64,000 bases of DNA, taken from the NCBI RefSeq assembly GCF_028206995.1, contig NZ_JAQLFL010000005.1:107087-171086 (forward strand). Reading direction: 5' to 3'. Made by a program: the position numbers and the translations under genes. Below the pieces are notes generated by a model that was given only the letters and a program-made list of their open reading frames with translations, searched no databases and was not told where the DNA came from. The stretch comes from Collinsella aerofaciens (GTDB lineage: Bacteria; Actinomycetota; Coriobacteriia; Coriobacteriales; Coriobacteriaceae). The number at the start of each line of letters is the position of its first letter. The first letter of the stretch is position 1. Positions 35,385 through 44,859 of the stretch are shown here, piece after piece.

Positions 35385-37046
35385 CTACTCGATCGAGAAG
35401 ATCACGGGATAGAGCGGCTGCTCGCCACGATGGGCGTCGATCTCCAGATCGGGCTGAGCCTCCTCGATAGCGTCGACGATCTCCTGGAAGGCCTCATCGG
35501 ACAGCTCCTCGCCGGCCAGAATCGTCAGCGCATCGCCCTCCTCTTCCTCCTGCATGCGGTTGATGCAATCGAGCGTGACCTGCTTCACGTCAGAGCCGAC
35601 CACATCGATGGAGCCGACAATGATGCCCATGACGTCACCGGAGTGAATCGGCGAGCCGTCGGAGGCGCTGGAGTCGCGCACGGCGCGGGTGACCTCGCCA
35701 TCGCGGACCTCGCTGATGGCGTCGACCATGGCGGCGACGGCGTCCTCGAGCTCGGAATCGGGCAGGACCGCGAACAGCGCCGAGAAGGCCTGAGGAACGG
35801 TCTTGGTGGGAACGACGGCAACCTTCTTGTCGGTGCAGGCAGAAGCTGCGGCCTCGGCAGCCATGCGGATGTTACCGTTATTGGGCAGGATGATGACTGA
35901 GGTCGCGTTGACCTGGTCCACCGCGCCCAGCAGGTCGGCGGTCGAGGGGTTCATGGTCTGGCCACCGGAGACGACCACGTCGACGCCAAGGGACTTGAGG
36001 ATGTCGGCCTCGCCGGAACCGGCGGCAACGGCGACAAAGCCCAGCGCCTTGTCGGGCTCGGCGGCCTTTTCCTGATCCTCGTGGATCTTGGCGGTACGGT
36101 CGTGGGCCTCCATCTCCATGTTGTGGATAAAGACCTCATAGATCTGACCGAGCTGCAGCATGTGCTCGAGCACCAGGTTGGGGGTGTTGGAGTGCACATG
36201 GATCTTGTAGTCGGGATAGGCGCCCACGAGCAGCTCACAGTCGCCCATGGAGCCTAGGAACTTAAGGCACTCGTCCTCGTCAAACGGGGCGTCGGCCTTA
36301 AACAGGAACTCGTTGCAGTAGCGGAACTCCGAGCCCTCCCAGTCGTCGTTAGCCTCGATCTCAACACGGCCAAGAGCGGCATCGCGGGCAGAGCCGGCGG
36401 AGTCAAACGTAGCGGAGAAATCCTCGACAACGGTGCTGCGACCAAGCGCGGCGGCAACAAAGTTCTCCAGGAAAATGGCAAAGCCGAAGGCGCCTGAGTC
36501 GACCACGCCGTTCTCTTTGAGGACGGGCAGCAAGTCGGGCGTGCGGGCGACGGACTGGTACGCCTCGACGACGATGGCATCGAGCGCATCCTCGGCCGAG
36601 AACTTCTTCTTCTCGCACTCGTCGGCCTTGGTCGAGACATCGCGCAGGACCGTGAGGATCGTGCCCTCGATGGGCTTGCGGACAGCCTGGAAGGCGACCT
36701 TGACGGCGCGACGGAAGGCGAAGGCAATGTTGGCGGACGTAATGGGCTCGTCGGCAGAGACAAGGCCCTCGGCCACGCCGCGCAGAATCTGCGAGGTGAT
36801 GACGCCGGAGTTACCGCGGGCGCCCATCAGGGAACCGTGGGTGATGGCGCCGGCGATGGCCTCCATGTCGGCATCGGCGGGAAGGGCGGAAAGCTCCTTG
36901 GTCACCGAGGCGAGCGTGAGCGACATGTTGGTGCCGGTGTCGCCGTCGGGTACGGGGAAGACGTTGAGCTTATTGATCTCCTCGGCCTTGTCGGAAACGG
37001 CAGCCGCAGCGATCGGAAAACAGGTGCGAATGGTCTTTGCAATCAT
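35385..37046 (-). CDS. DAK2-domain kinase, FakA/YloV-like
   Basis: This 553-aa protein has the N-terminal DhaL (DAK2) kinase domain, with NVFPVPDGDTGTNMSLTL supplying the metal-binding aspartates. The middle and C-terminal domains are those of fatty-acid kinase FakA (DELSD-type end, KIHVHSNTP, and a DUF1949/DegV-interacting region). FakA phosphorylates fatty acids bound by FakB (DegV) proteins; no FakB is nearby. An Asp23 gene precedes it, matching the Bacillus yloU-yloV order before recG. Confidence 0.9.
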   Translation of the reverse strand: MIAKTIRTCFPIAAAAVSDKAEEINKLNVFPVPDGDTGTNMSLTLASVTKELSALPADADMEAIAGAITHGSLMGARGNSGVITSQILRGVAEGLVSADEPITSANIAFAFRRAVKVAFQAVRKPIEGTILTVLRDVSTKADECEKKKFSAEDALDAIVVEAYQSVARTPDLLPVLKENGVVDSGAFGFAIFLENFVAAALGRSTVVEDFSATFDSAGSARDAALGRVEIEANDDWEGSEFRYCNEFLFKADAPFDEDECLKFLGSMGDCELLVGAYPDYKIHVHSNTPNLVLEHMLQLGQIYEVFIHNMEMEAHDRTAKIHEDQEKAAEPDKALGFVAVAAGSGEADILKSLGVDVVVSGGQTMNPSTADLLGAVDQVNATSVIILPNNGNIRMAAEAAASACTDKKVAVVPTKTVPQAFSALFAVLPDSELEDAVAAMVDAISEVRDGEVTRAVRDSSASDGSPIHSGDVMGIIVGSIDVVGSDVKQVTLDCINRMQEEEEGDALTILAGEELSDEAFQEIVDAIEEAQPDLEIDAHRGEQPLYPVIFSIE

Positions 37047-37073
37047 GGGTATTTGAATCTCCGTTTTCGGATG

Positions 37074-37430
37074 CTAGTTCAGACGGCTCTTGAGCGCGTC
37101 GATATGGATGCCGATCTTAAGGCTGGCGGGATCGATCTGGGCGATCTCCTGCAGGGTAAAGGCAACGGAGCTCGAAAGATTGTGGCAGACGGACTTCATG
37201 TTGACGCCGTTCTCGAGCACGACGTGAAGATCGACCGTAAGGCCGTTCTCGTCGGCGGAGACAAGCACGCCCTTACGGAGGCGCTGACCGGCAAGCAGAC
37301 GCACGCTCTCGGCGCCCTGGAGCTGCTCAGCCATACCGACAACGCCATAGCACGTCATCGCGGCATAACCGGCAATATCGGCAATAACGTCGTTCGAGAC
37401 GCTCAGGCTGCCGTTAATGGTCTCAGACAC
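37074..37430 (-). CDS. Asp23/Gls24 family envelope stress protein
   Basis: This 118-aa protein belongs to Asp23/YloU. ETINGSLSVSNDVIADIAGY opens the domain, and GVVGMAEQ and GLTVDLHVVLENGVNMKSV follow. The GTG start at 37430 has AAGGAG six bases upstream. No membrane helix is visible, although some family members are membrane-associated. It is the first gene of the recG-smc operon, downstream of tRNA-Asn. Confidence 0.87.
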   Translation of the reverse strand: MSETINGSLSVSNDVIADIAGYAAMTCYGVVGMAEQLQGAESVRLLAGQRLRKGVLVSADENGLTVDLHVVLENGVNMKSVCHNLSSSVAFTLQEIAQIDPASLKIGIHIDALKSRLN

Positions 37431-37589
37431 AAGAATCTCCTTTTCTTGGTGCTCGCGGCACCATGTCGTGGGAGCAATCATTGCAATATTCTACAACGAC
37501 CGCGCCATGTTGAGGTGGCGGGCCTCGGGATTACATCCTCGACACGAAATGTTGATACGGTAACGTTCGCGAACGGCGATCGCGGCATG

Positions 37590-37616
37590 AAAAAACCCGC
37601 CGCATAAGCGACGGGT
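37590..37616 (-). terminator. intrinsic terminator after tRNA-Asn
   Basis: The arms ACCCGTCGC and GCGGCGGGT with a TTAT loop are followed by TTTTTT on the minus strand, ten bases past the tRNA end. Confidence 0.85.
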
Positions 37617-37625
37617 TTTACAACC

Positions 37626-37700
37626 TGGCTCCCCGGGTAGGACTCGAACCTACAACAGCGCGGTTAACAGCCGCGTGCTCTACCATTGAGCTACCGAGGA
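37626..37700 (-). tRNA. tRNA-Asn (anticodon GTT)
   Basis: The gene is 75 nt including the encoded CCA end. The acceptor arm pairs TCCTCGG with CCGGGGA (one T-G pair). The D arm is GCTC-AATGGTA-GAGC. The anticodon loop is CTGTTAAC, with GTT at its centre. The T arm contains GGTTCGAGTCC. It stands alone, with its own terminator. Confidence 0.96.
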
Positions 37701-37790
37701 ATAGGTGCGTGCTCTCAAGCAACGAAGTTTATTATACGGACGAATCAGCTCAGGGCAAGAACTTTTTTAAGAATTTTTCCGACCTAGTCA

Positions 37791-37834
37791 TTGGGGACGT
37801 TCTTAAACGACCACTCATTCAAGAACGTCCCCAA
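37791..37834. repeat. solo REP/BIME palindrome
   Basis: The 14-bp arms TTGGGGACGTTCTT and AAGAACGTCCCCAA surround a 16-base centre. The arm sequence is identical to the repeats flanking the RAYT at 16,642-17,412. It sits in the intergenic space between tRNA-Asn and the sigma factor terminator. Confidence 0.9.
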
Positions 37835-37844
37835 CGACTACATG

Positions 37845-37877
37845 AAAGCGCCCCCAAGCGGATGTGCTTGAGGGCGC
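37845..37877 (-). terminator. intrinsic terminator after the primary sigma factor
   Basis: The arms GCGCCCTCAAGC and GCTTGGGGGCGC are followed by TTTC on the minus strand, 11 bases past the stop of the sigma gene. Confidence 0.8.
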
Positions 37878-37888
37878 CTCTTGCTTGA

Positions 37889-39238
<1,350 letters not shown>

Positions 39239-39348
39239 AGATTCTCCCTTCATAGTCCACAGGACTCAATACTTTAGCACACACATTGACGTCTATACCC
39301 AAAAAGAGGACTGGATATAGGCGAGAATACGCTGGTTGACCACAACAT

Positions 39349-41457
39349 CTAGGCCTGTTCGGTTCCTGCGGTCTCCAAACCAATCAAACGGAACGGGTCC
39401 GCCACGCCGCCGATCGACTTTTGCAGCTCGCGTTGACGCTGCGAATCCTGCGCGGCCTGCACGGTCAGCGCGCGACGGGCCTCATCATCGAGCGAACGGT
39501 CCTGTCGCAGCTTGGCCTGTGCGGCACGCATGCGGCGCTTGATGGTGTAGAGCTCGAGCGTATCGAGCATAAACACGATGTTCGTCTCAGTGGGGTGCTT
39601 GCTCGTCGCCGAGATGCGCCCGGCACTCACAAGCGTTGCCGCATCTGGACACACTGAGCGCGCCGCATCCATGCAGGCTGCAGGATCGGTTCCCGGCGGC
39701 GTTGCCAGAACGGCCCATGCGATGGACTCGTGACGTGGGTCAACCCACTCGATGGAGCAGATGCGGTCGGCATACGTGCGGAACAGGTCGGGGTAACTCG
39801 TGAGCATCGTCAACAGCTCGCGCTCCCCTGCCAAGGACTTGCGTTCAAGATCGGTAAGAACCATCGGCGCCGCCGCAGACGGCGCGCCCGAACCGTCAGC
39901 CGCAGGCACAGCGCCCATACCATCAGGCACATCGATCGGCGGCAGATCGCCAACGACCTCCACGGGCGCGGCACCGTAGGCATCGAGCGGGACGTAGTCG
40001 TACGGCTCTTCTTCGACCGGCGCGGACACCGGCGGCGTCGCGCCCGATGCCCAAGCACCGCGACCGACATCGCGAGAACCCGACGCCCGACTGCCTATCC
40101 CGCCGGACCGCTCAGCCTGTGCCCGCTGGCGTTCATAGTTCTGCTCACGGCGGCGTTCCGCATCTTCGCGCTTGGCGACATCACGAAACACACGGCCCGA
40201 GCTCGCACGCACGGTCTCCAGATCCAAACCCAGCAGATCGGCAATCTGGATAAAGTACGTGTCGATCATATAGCTATCGCGCAGCGGATAGATAAGCGTC
40301 AGCGCATCTTCCAGCGCCTTTGCGCGACCGCCCGGCGTGGTGATGTCGCTCGACTCCTGCAGCGAACGGTACACAAAGTCCATGAGGGGCTCGGCGGCGT
40401 CAATGCGTTTCTGCAGCTCCTGGCCGCCGCGCGCCGTAATAAACTCCATGGGGTCGTTGCCGTCGGGCAGTACCACGCAGCGCAGGTCCATCGAATCCTG
40501 CTCGATAAACTGAATCGCGCGGCGGGCGGCCTTCTGGCCCGCGGCATCGCCATCGAACATATACACGATGCGCTTGGCAAAGCGAGTGAGCGTCTTGACG
40601 TGATGCTCCGTGAGCGCGGTGCCCAGCGTGGCGACAACGTTTTTAATCCCCGCCTCCCAGCAGGCGATGCAATCGGTATAGCCCTCCACCACGATGGCGG
40701 TATCCTGCGCGACGATAAACTCCTTGGCCCAATTAAAACCGTAGAGGTTTCGCTTTTTATGAAACACGCTCGTCTCGGCGGTGTTGAGATACTTAGGCTG
40801 GCCGTCGCCCATAATGCGACCGCCAAAGGCAATGTTGTGACCCTGCTCGTCAAAGATGGGAAACATCACACGGTCGTAGAAGCGGTCGGCGAGCTGCCCG
40901 CGCCCGCGGCTCACGGCAACGTTGGCGTCGATCATCTCCTGCGGGGTAAAACCCGCCTGAGACAGGTGCGACACCAGCATATTGCGGCCCGGTGCAAAGC
41001 CCAGGCAGTAGCGGCGGCAGACGTCGCCACCCATGCCGCGGCTGGCAAAGTACTCGCGCGGACGACCGTCCTTACCGCGCATAAGCATGGTGTGGTAGAA
41101 CTGGGCGGTCTCGGCGCACAGATCGTAGATGCGGGCACGCTTAGTACCGCGCTCGCGGCGATCTCCGGTGTCGTGCAGCTCAATACCTGCGCGATCGGCC
41201 AAATAACGGATTGACTCGGGAAAGCTCAGGTTCTCGCGCTTCATGATATAGGTGAAGACGTCGCCACCCTCGCCGCAGCCAAAGCAATGCCACACCTGCG
41301 TGGCGGGAATAATGTGGAAGGACGGCGTCTTTTCGCCATGGAAGGGGCAGCAGCCCCAAAACTCATGGCCGCGGGGCTTGAGCTCAACCGATTCCTGCAC
41401 GATGGCAACCAGGTCAGACGCAGCGCGTACCTGGTCTTTTTCCTCATCGCTAATCAC
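39349..41457 (-). CDS. dnaG: DNA primase DnaG
   Basis: This 702-aa primase starts replication primers. The N-terminal CHC2 zinc finger includes FWGCCPFHGEKTPSFHI and WHCFGCGEGGD. The TOPRIM domain has VVEGYTDCIACWEAG and YMFDGDAAGQKAARRA. The region from about residue 430 to 540 is low in complexity and rich in Arg, Gly and Pro, making the protein longer than usual. The C-terminal helicase-binding domain follows. The GTG start overlaps the ribF end. Confidence 0.95.
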   Translation of the reverse strand: MISDEEKDQVRAASDLVAIVQESVELKPRGHEFWGCCPFHGEKTPSFHIIPATQVWHCFGCGEGGDVFTYIMKRENLSFPESIRYLADRAGIELHDTGDRRERGTKRARIYDLCAETAQFYHTMLMRGKDGRPREYFASRGMGGDVCRRYCLGFAPGRNMLVSHLSQAGFTPQEMIDANVAVSRGRGQLADRFYDRVMFPIFDEQGHNIAFGGRIMGDGQPKYLNTAETSVFHKKRNLYGFNWAKEFIVAQDTAIVVEGYTDCIACWEAGIKNVVATLGTALTEHHVKTLTRFAKRIVYMFDGDAAGQKAARRAIQFIEQDSMDLRCVVLPDGNDPMEFITARGGQELQKRIDAAEPLMDFVYRSLQESSDITTPGGRAKALEDALTLIYPLRDSYMIDTYFIQIADLLGLDLETVRASSGRVFRDVAKREDAERRREQNYERQRAQAERSGGIGSRASGSRDVGRGAWASGATPPVSAPVEEEPYDYVPLDAYGAAPVEVVGDLPPIDVPDGMGAVPAADGSGAPSAAAPMVLTDLERKSLAGERELLTMLTSYPDLFRTYADRICSIEWVDPRHESIAWAVLATPPGTDPAACMDAARSVCPDAATLVSAGRISATSKHPTETNIVFMLDTLELYTIKRRMRAAQAKLRQDRSLDDEARRALTVQAAQDSQRQRELQKSIGGVADPFRLIGLETAGTEQA

Positions 41458-42457
41458 GGATGCTCACCCCCTGCTTGCCCAAGTTGTGACGAATGTCCTC
41501 GATATTACCCTCGACGGTCGCGATCAACTCATCCAGCGAATCGAACACACGCGAGGGACGCAGCCAGCGCGTAAACGCCAGCGAAACGAAAGCGCCGTAA
41601 AGGTCGCCCGTATAACCAATTAAGTTGGCCTCGAGATGCGCCGAAGCGGCATCGTCGGCATACGTTGGCGGCAGGCCGACGTTCACGGCAGCGGGCCACG
41701 CGGTGTCATCGACCAGCACCAGACCCTCATACACGCCATCGGCTGGCACCTGAATGCCGTCGGGAACCTGCAAGTTTGCCGTGGGAAAGCCCATGCCAGA
41801 ACCCTCGTGACGGCCACGAATAACACCGCCACGCACCATATACGGACGGCCGAGCAACTCAGCAGCAAGCTCCACATGGCCCTGTCCCAGCTCATGACGA
41901 ATGCGGGTGGCACAAATGGCCTCACCGCCTTCGCAAAGCAGGTCGTGACCATACACGTCAACGCCGCGCTCGGCACCCCAGGTGCGCATCTCGGCAACAC
42001 CAGATGCACCGCCACGACCCAGCCTAAAGTCACTGCCAACGCGAATCGATCGAATGTCGACCAGACGCGACACCAGCGAGAGAAAATCAACATGGTCAAG
42101 CGCCGCAACCTCAGGCGTAAAGGGAACGGCCACCACCGCATCGACCCCGGTTTGAGCCAGGGCATGCAGACGATCGGCCGTCGTCATCAATTTTTGAGCG
42201 GGCGAAGGGCTTACCACGACGTCCGGGTCAGGATCGAAGGTAACTACGACCGCCTTGCAGCCATGGGCACGGGCATCACGGACAAGCGCTTCGATGAGTT
42301 CCTGGTGTCCAAGGTGAACGCCATCGAACACGCCGATGGCAATCGATGCGGCACCCAAGTGCTCGCACTCATCAAACGCATCGGCAGCAACGATGCGAGC
42401 CTCGTCCGACTCGCCCGCGAAAAAGACGCGCGCGAGCTCGCGAGCGGACAACATCAT
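41450..42457 (-). CDS. ribF: bifunctional riboflavin kinase/FAD synthetase
   Basis: This 335-aa enzyme makes FMN and FAD from riboflavin. The N-terminal FAD synthetase domain has AIGVFDGVHLGHQELI. The C-terminal flavokinase domain has GVIRGRHEGSGMGFPTANLQ. It overlaps truB by four bases (ATGA) and dnaG by eight. The truB-ribF pairing is common. Confidence 0.95.
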   Translation of the reverse strand: MMLSARELARVFFAGESDEARIVAADAFDECEHLGAASIAIGVFDGVHLGHQELIEALVRDARAHGCKAVVVTFDPDPDVVVSPSPAQKLMTTADRLHALAQTGVDAVVAVPFTPEVAALDHVDFLSLVSRLVDIRSIRVGSDFRLGRGGASGVAEMRTWGAERGVDVYGHDLLCEGGEAICATRIRHELGQGHVELAAELLGRPYMVRGGVIRGRHEGSGMGFPTANLQVPDGIQVPADGVYEGLVLVDDTAWPAAVNVGLPPTYADDAASAHLEANLIGYTGDLYGAFVSLAFTRWLRPSRVFDSLDELIATVEGNIEDIRHNLGKQGVSIRD

Positions 42458-43386
42458 CGAACACCGCCGATTGCCTGCGGAAACACGTGCTCCATGACAA
42501 AGCGGCCACTCTCAATGCGGGCGAGCGCCTTGAGTCCCCCATCGAGCACCAGCGCAAACAGCGCCTTCGAGATATCGAAATCGGCAAGCGCACGCTCAAC
42601 GGGAATGCGACGGCCGCAGAACAGGTCGTCGGCAAGATTGCCCGGCAAGTCAACACGCGTGGCGCCCAAGGCCGCAATGGGATCCAGGGCAAAGCCAGCC
42701 GCAGACTCGGGAGAAAGCTCCTCGACCGAATGACAAGCGCCAATGGAAACAACACCGGAGGCCGTGCGGCGCAGCGCGGAAATGTGCGCGGCGCTCTCGC
42801 AGGCGCGGCCCAAGTCGCGGGCAAGAGCCCGGATATAGGTGCCCTTGCTGACCGAGAACGCCACGGTCCACACACACGTATCACCTTCGCCGCCCACGGC
42901 GATCAGGTCGGCGGCATAGACCTCGACGGGGCGCGGAGGTAGGTCCACCGCATTGCCCTCGCGAGCAGACTTGTAGGCGCGAACGCCATTGACCGAGATA
43001 GCCGAAAACGCCGGCGGCACCTGCATCTGCGGACCCAGCATGGCGGCCAAGTGCTCACGGGCATAGGCAGGATCGCGGAGCTCGTTGGCAACAGCCACTG
43101 TGCGGACCGCCTCGCCCTCCGCATCATCGGTATTGGTCTCGGCACCAAACGAGATGTCGGCGACATAACTTTTGGTATCGAGGGTTAGCATGCCCAGCAG
43201 ACGGGTCGCCTGGCCCACGCCCACCACCATGACACCCGAGGCCATGGGGTCGAGCGTACCAGCATGGCCGACGCGTCGCTCATGAAGGGCGCGTCGGCAC
43301 CGCGATACCACGTCGTGGGACGTACAACCCACCGGCTTATCGACGGCGAGCAGCATATTCAATTGAGAAGGCGTACGACGAGCCAT
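42454..43386 (-). CDS. truB: tRNA pseudouridine-55 synthase
   Basis: This 310-aa enzyme modifies U55 of tRNA. The opening LLAVDKPVGCTSHDVVSRCR and the catalytic HAGTLDPMASGVMVVGVGQA (Asp in TLDP) are clear. SVSKGTYIRALARDLG supports the assignment. It follows nrnA by 15 bp and overlaps ribF. Confidence 0.95.
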   Translation of the reverse strand: MARRTPSQLNMLLAVDKPVGCTSHDVVSRCRRALHERRVGHAGTLDPMASGVMVVGVGQATRLLGMLTLDTKSYVADISFGAETNTDDAEGEAVRTVAVANELRDPAYAREHLAAMLGPQMQVPPAFSAISVNGVRAYKSAREGNAVDLPPRPVEVYAADLIAVGGEGDTCVWTVAFSVSKGTYIRALARDLGRACESAAHISALRRTASGVVSIGACHSVEELSPESAAGFALDPIAALGATRVDLPGNLADDLFCGRRIPVERALADFDISKALFALVLDGGLKALARIESGRFVMEHVFPQAIGGVR

Positions 43387-43401
43387 GTACCATCCAAAAT
43401 G

Positions 43402-44445
43402 TTAGAGCTCGACGGTCACCGAAGCGGGATCCTCCCCTACCAGCTCGGCCAGCATGGGAAGTGCCACGGCGAGCGTCTCGCGAATCGTTCCGTTGTTGGA
43501 AAAGCCGGCGGCGGCATGATGCCCGCCACCGCCAAAGTTGGCAGCGATCTCGGACACATCGAGGTCACCTTTGGAGCGCAGGTTGCCGCGTACCTTGGTA
43601 TCGCCCTCAATGCCCTTCAGGAACAGGCAGACCTCCACACCCATCACCGAACGCACCACATCGACCAGGCCATCGCACTCGTCCGAAGTGACGCCGCAGG
43701 CCTCGAGGTCGCTCTGGTATGCATAACTATATGCCACGCGACCGTGCGCCACGGTCTTGATGCGGCCCATAACGATGGACTTGAGATGCAAGAACTCCAC
43801 GCGCATGCTCTGGTAGACCTCGAGCGCGACGCGCGCCGGATCGGCACCGTGCGCGACCAGGCGCGAGGCGGCATGGAACGCGGCGGCATCGGCGTTTTGG
43901 TACTGAAAACGACCGGTATCGGTCACCAAGCCGCACAGCAGGCAGGTCGCGACACCATTGCGAGCCACAATGCCGCAATTGTCCAAAAAGCGGTCGATGA
44001 TCATGGCGCAGGCCGCGGAGCCGACGCACCTCAGGCTCAGCTCGGCAAATTCCTCGCGCGCCGGATGGTGATCGAAGCACACCACATGCGCCGAGCGGCG
44101 GAGCACCTCGGCGGAGTTGTTCAGACGCTCGACGACCGGCACGTCCACCGAGATGAAAAGGTCCGGATTGCCGGTATACGCAGATGCCGGCACCAAACGA
44201 TCGGCGCCCTCCATAAAGCGGTAAATGCGCGGAACCGGGTCATCGTCTGCCAGCAGCAGGGCAATGTCCTTGTTGGGGAAAAACTTCATTAGCGATAAGC
44301 CCAGACCCAGCACGGAGCCCAGGGCGTCGCCATCGGGAGACGTGTGTCCCGAAATCGCAATGGAGGACGCACCCTCGATGAGCTCGAGGATGCGTCGCTG
44401 AATATCTGCAGACTCGCACGATGCGAGGTCGGCGGAATTACTCAT
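43402..44445 (-). CDS. nrnA: DHH-family oligoribonuclease/pAp phosphatase (NrnA-like)
   Basis: This DHH-DHHA1 phosphoesterase of 347 aa degrades short RNAs and pAp. Motif I is SGHTSPDGDALGSVLGLG. The DHH motif is VVCFDHHPAREEFAE. The DHHA1 end carries NFGGGGHHAAAGFSN. The start overlaps rbfA by eight bases. The rbfA-nrnA-truB order is conserved in Gram-positives. Confidence 0.93.
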   Translation of the reverse strand: MSNSADLASCESADIQRRILELIEGASSIAISGHTSPDGDALGSVLGLGLSLMKFFPNKDIALLLADDDPVPRIYRFMEGADRLVPASAYTGNPDLFISVDVPVVERLNNSAEVLRRSAHVVCFDHHPAREEFAELSLRCVGSAACAMIIDRFLDNCGIVARNGVATCLLCGLVTDTGRFQYQNADAAAFHAASRLVAHGADPARVALEVYQSMRVEFLHLKSIVMGRIKTVAHGRVAYSYAYQSDLEACGVTSDECDGLVDVVRSVMGVEVCLFLKGIEGDTKVRGNLRSKGDLDVSEIAANFGGGGHHAAAGFSNNGTIRETLAVALPMLAELVGEDPASVTVEL

Positions 44446-44848
44446 CTAAAGCTGCCTCCTGGGCGGCATCCGCTATTGGATAGCCGTCCTCGTCCTTTTC
44501 GATCGCAAGCGTGGGGGGAACGTTTTCCAGCGCACGCGTGATGCGCTCGGCCTCATCGGTCGAACGATCGATGCGAAAATCGAGCTCGGGCGTGACGCGC
44601 CAATCGAGCGAGCGGGCCAACAGGCTACGGATGCGGCCCTTGGCGCTGGCGAGCGCCTCCATGACCTCGTCGTAGCGGCTCGCATCGCACGACACGTACA
44701 CGCGCGCGAACGAGCGGTCCACCGCGACCTCGACCGCGGTCAGGGTGACCAGGTCGAGACGCGGATCGGAAACCTCAAAGAGCAGGATATAACCGAGCTT
44801 CTCGCGAAGCTGCTCGCCCAGACGGCGGGTTGCCTGCGTTTGCTTCAT
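44438..44848 (-). CDS. rbfA: ribosome-binding factor A
   Basis: This 136-aa KH-fold protein assists 30S maturation. RLGEQLREKLGYILLFEVSD and RLDLVTLTAVEVAVDRSFAR begin it, and VTPELDFRIDRSTDEAERIT closes the fold. A short acidic tail follows. GGGGGTAG precedes the ATG. It lies 11 bp after infB. Confidence 0.93.
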   Translation of the reverse strand: MKQTQATRRLGEQLREKLGYILLFEVSDPRLDLVTLTAVEVAVDRSFARVYVSCDASRYDEVMEALASAKGRIRSLLARSLDWRVTPELDFRIDRSTDEAERITRALENVPPTLAIEKDEDGYPIADAAQEAALDE

Positions 44849-44859
44849 AGCGCTACCCC

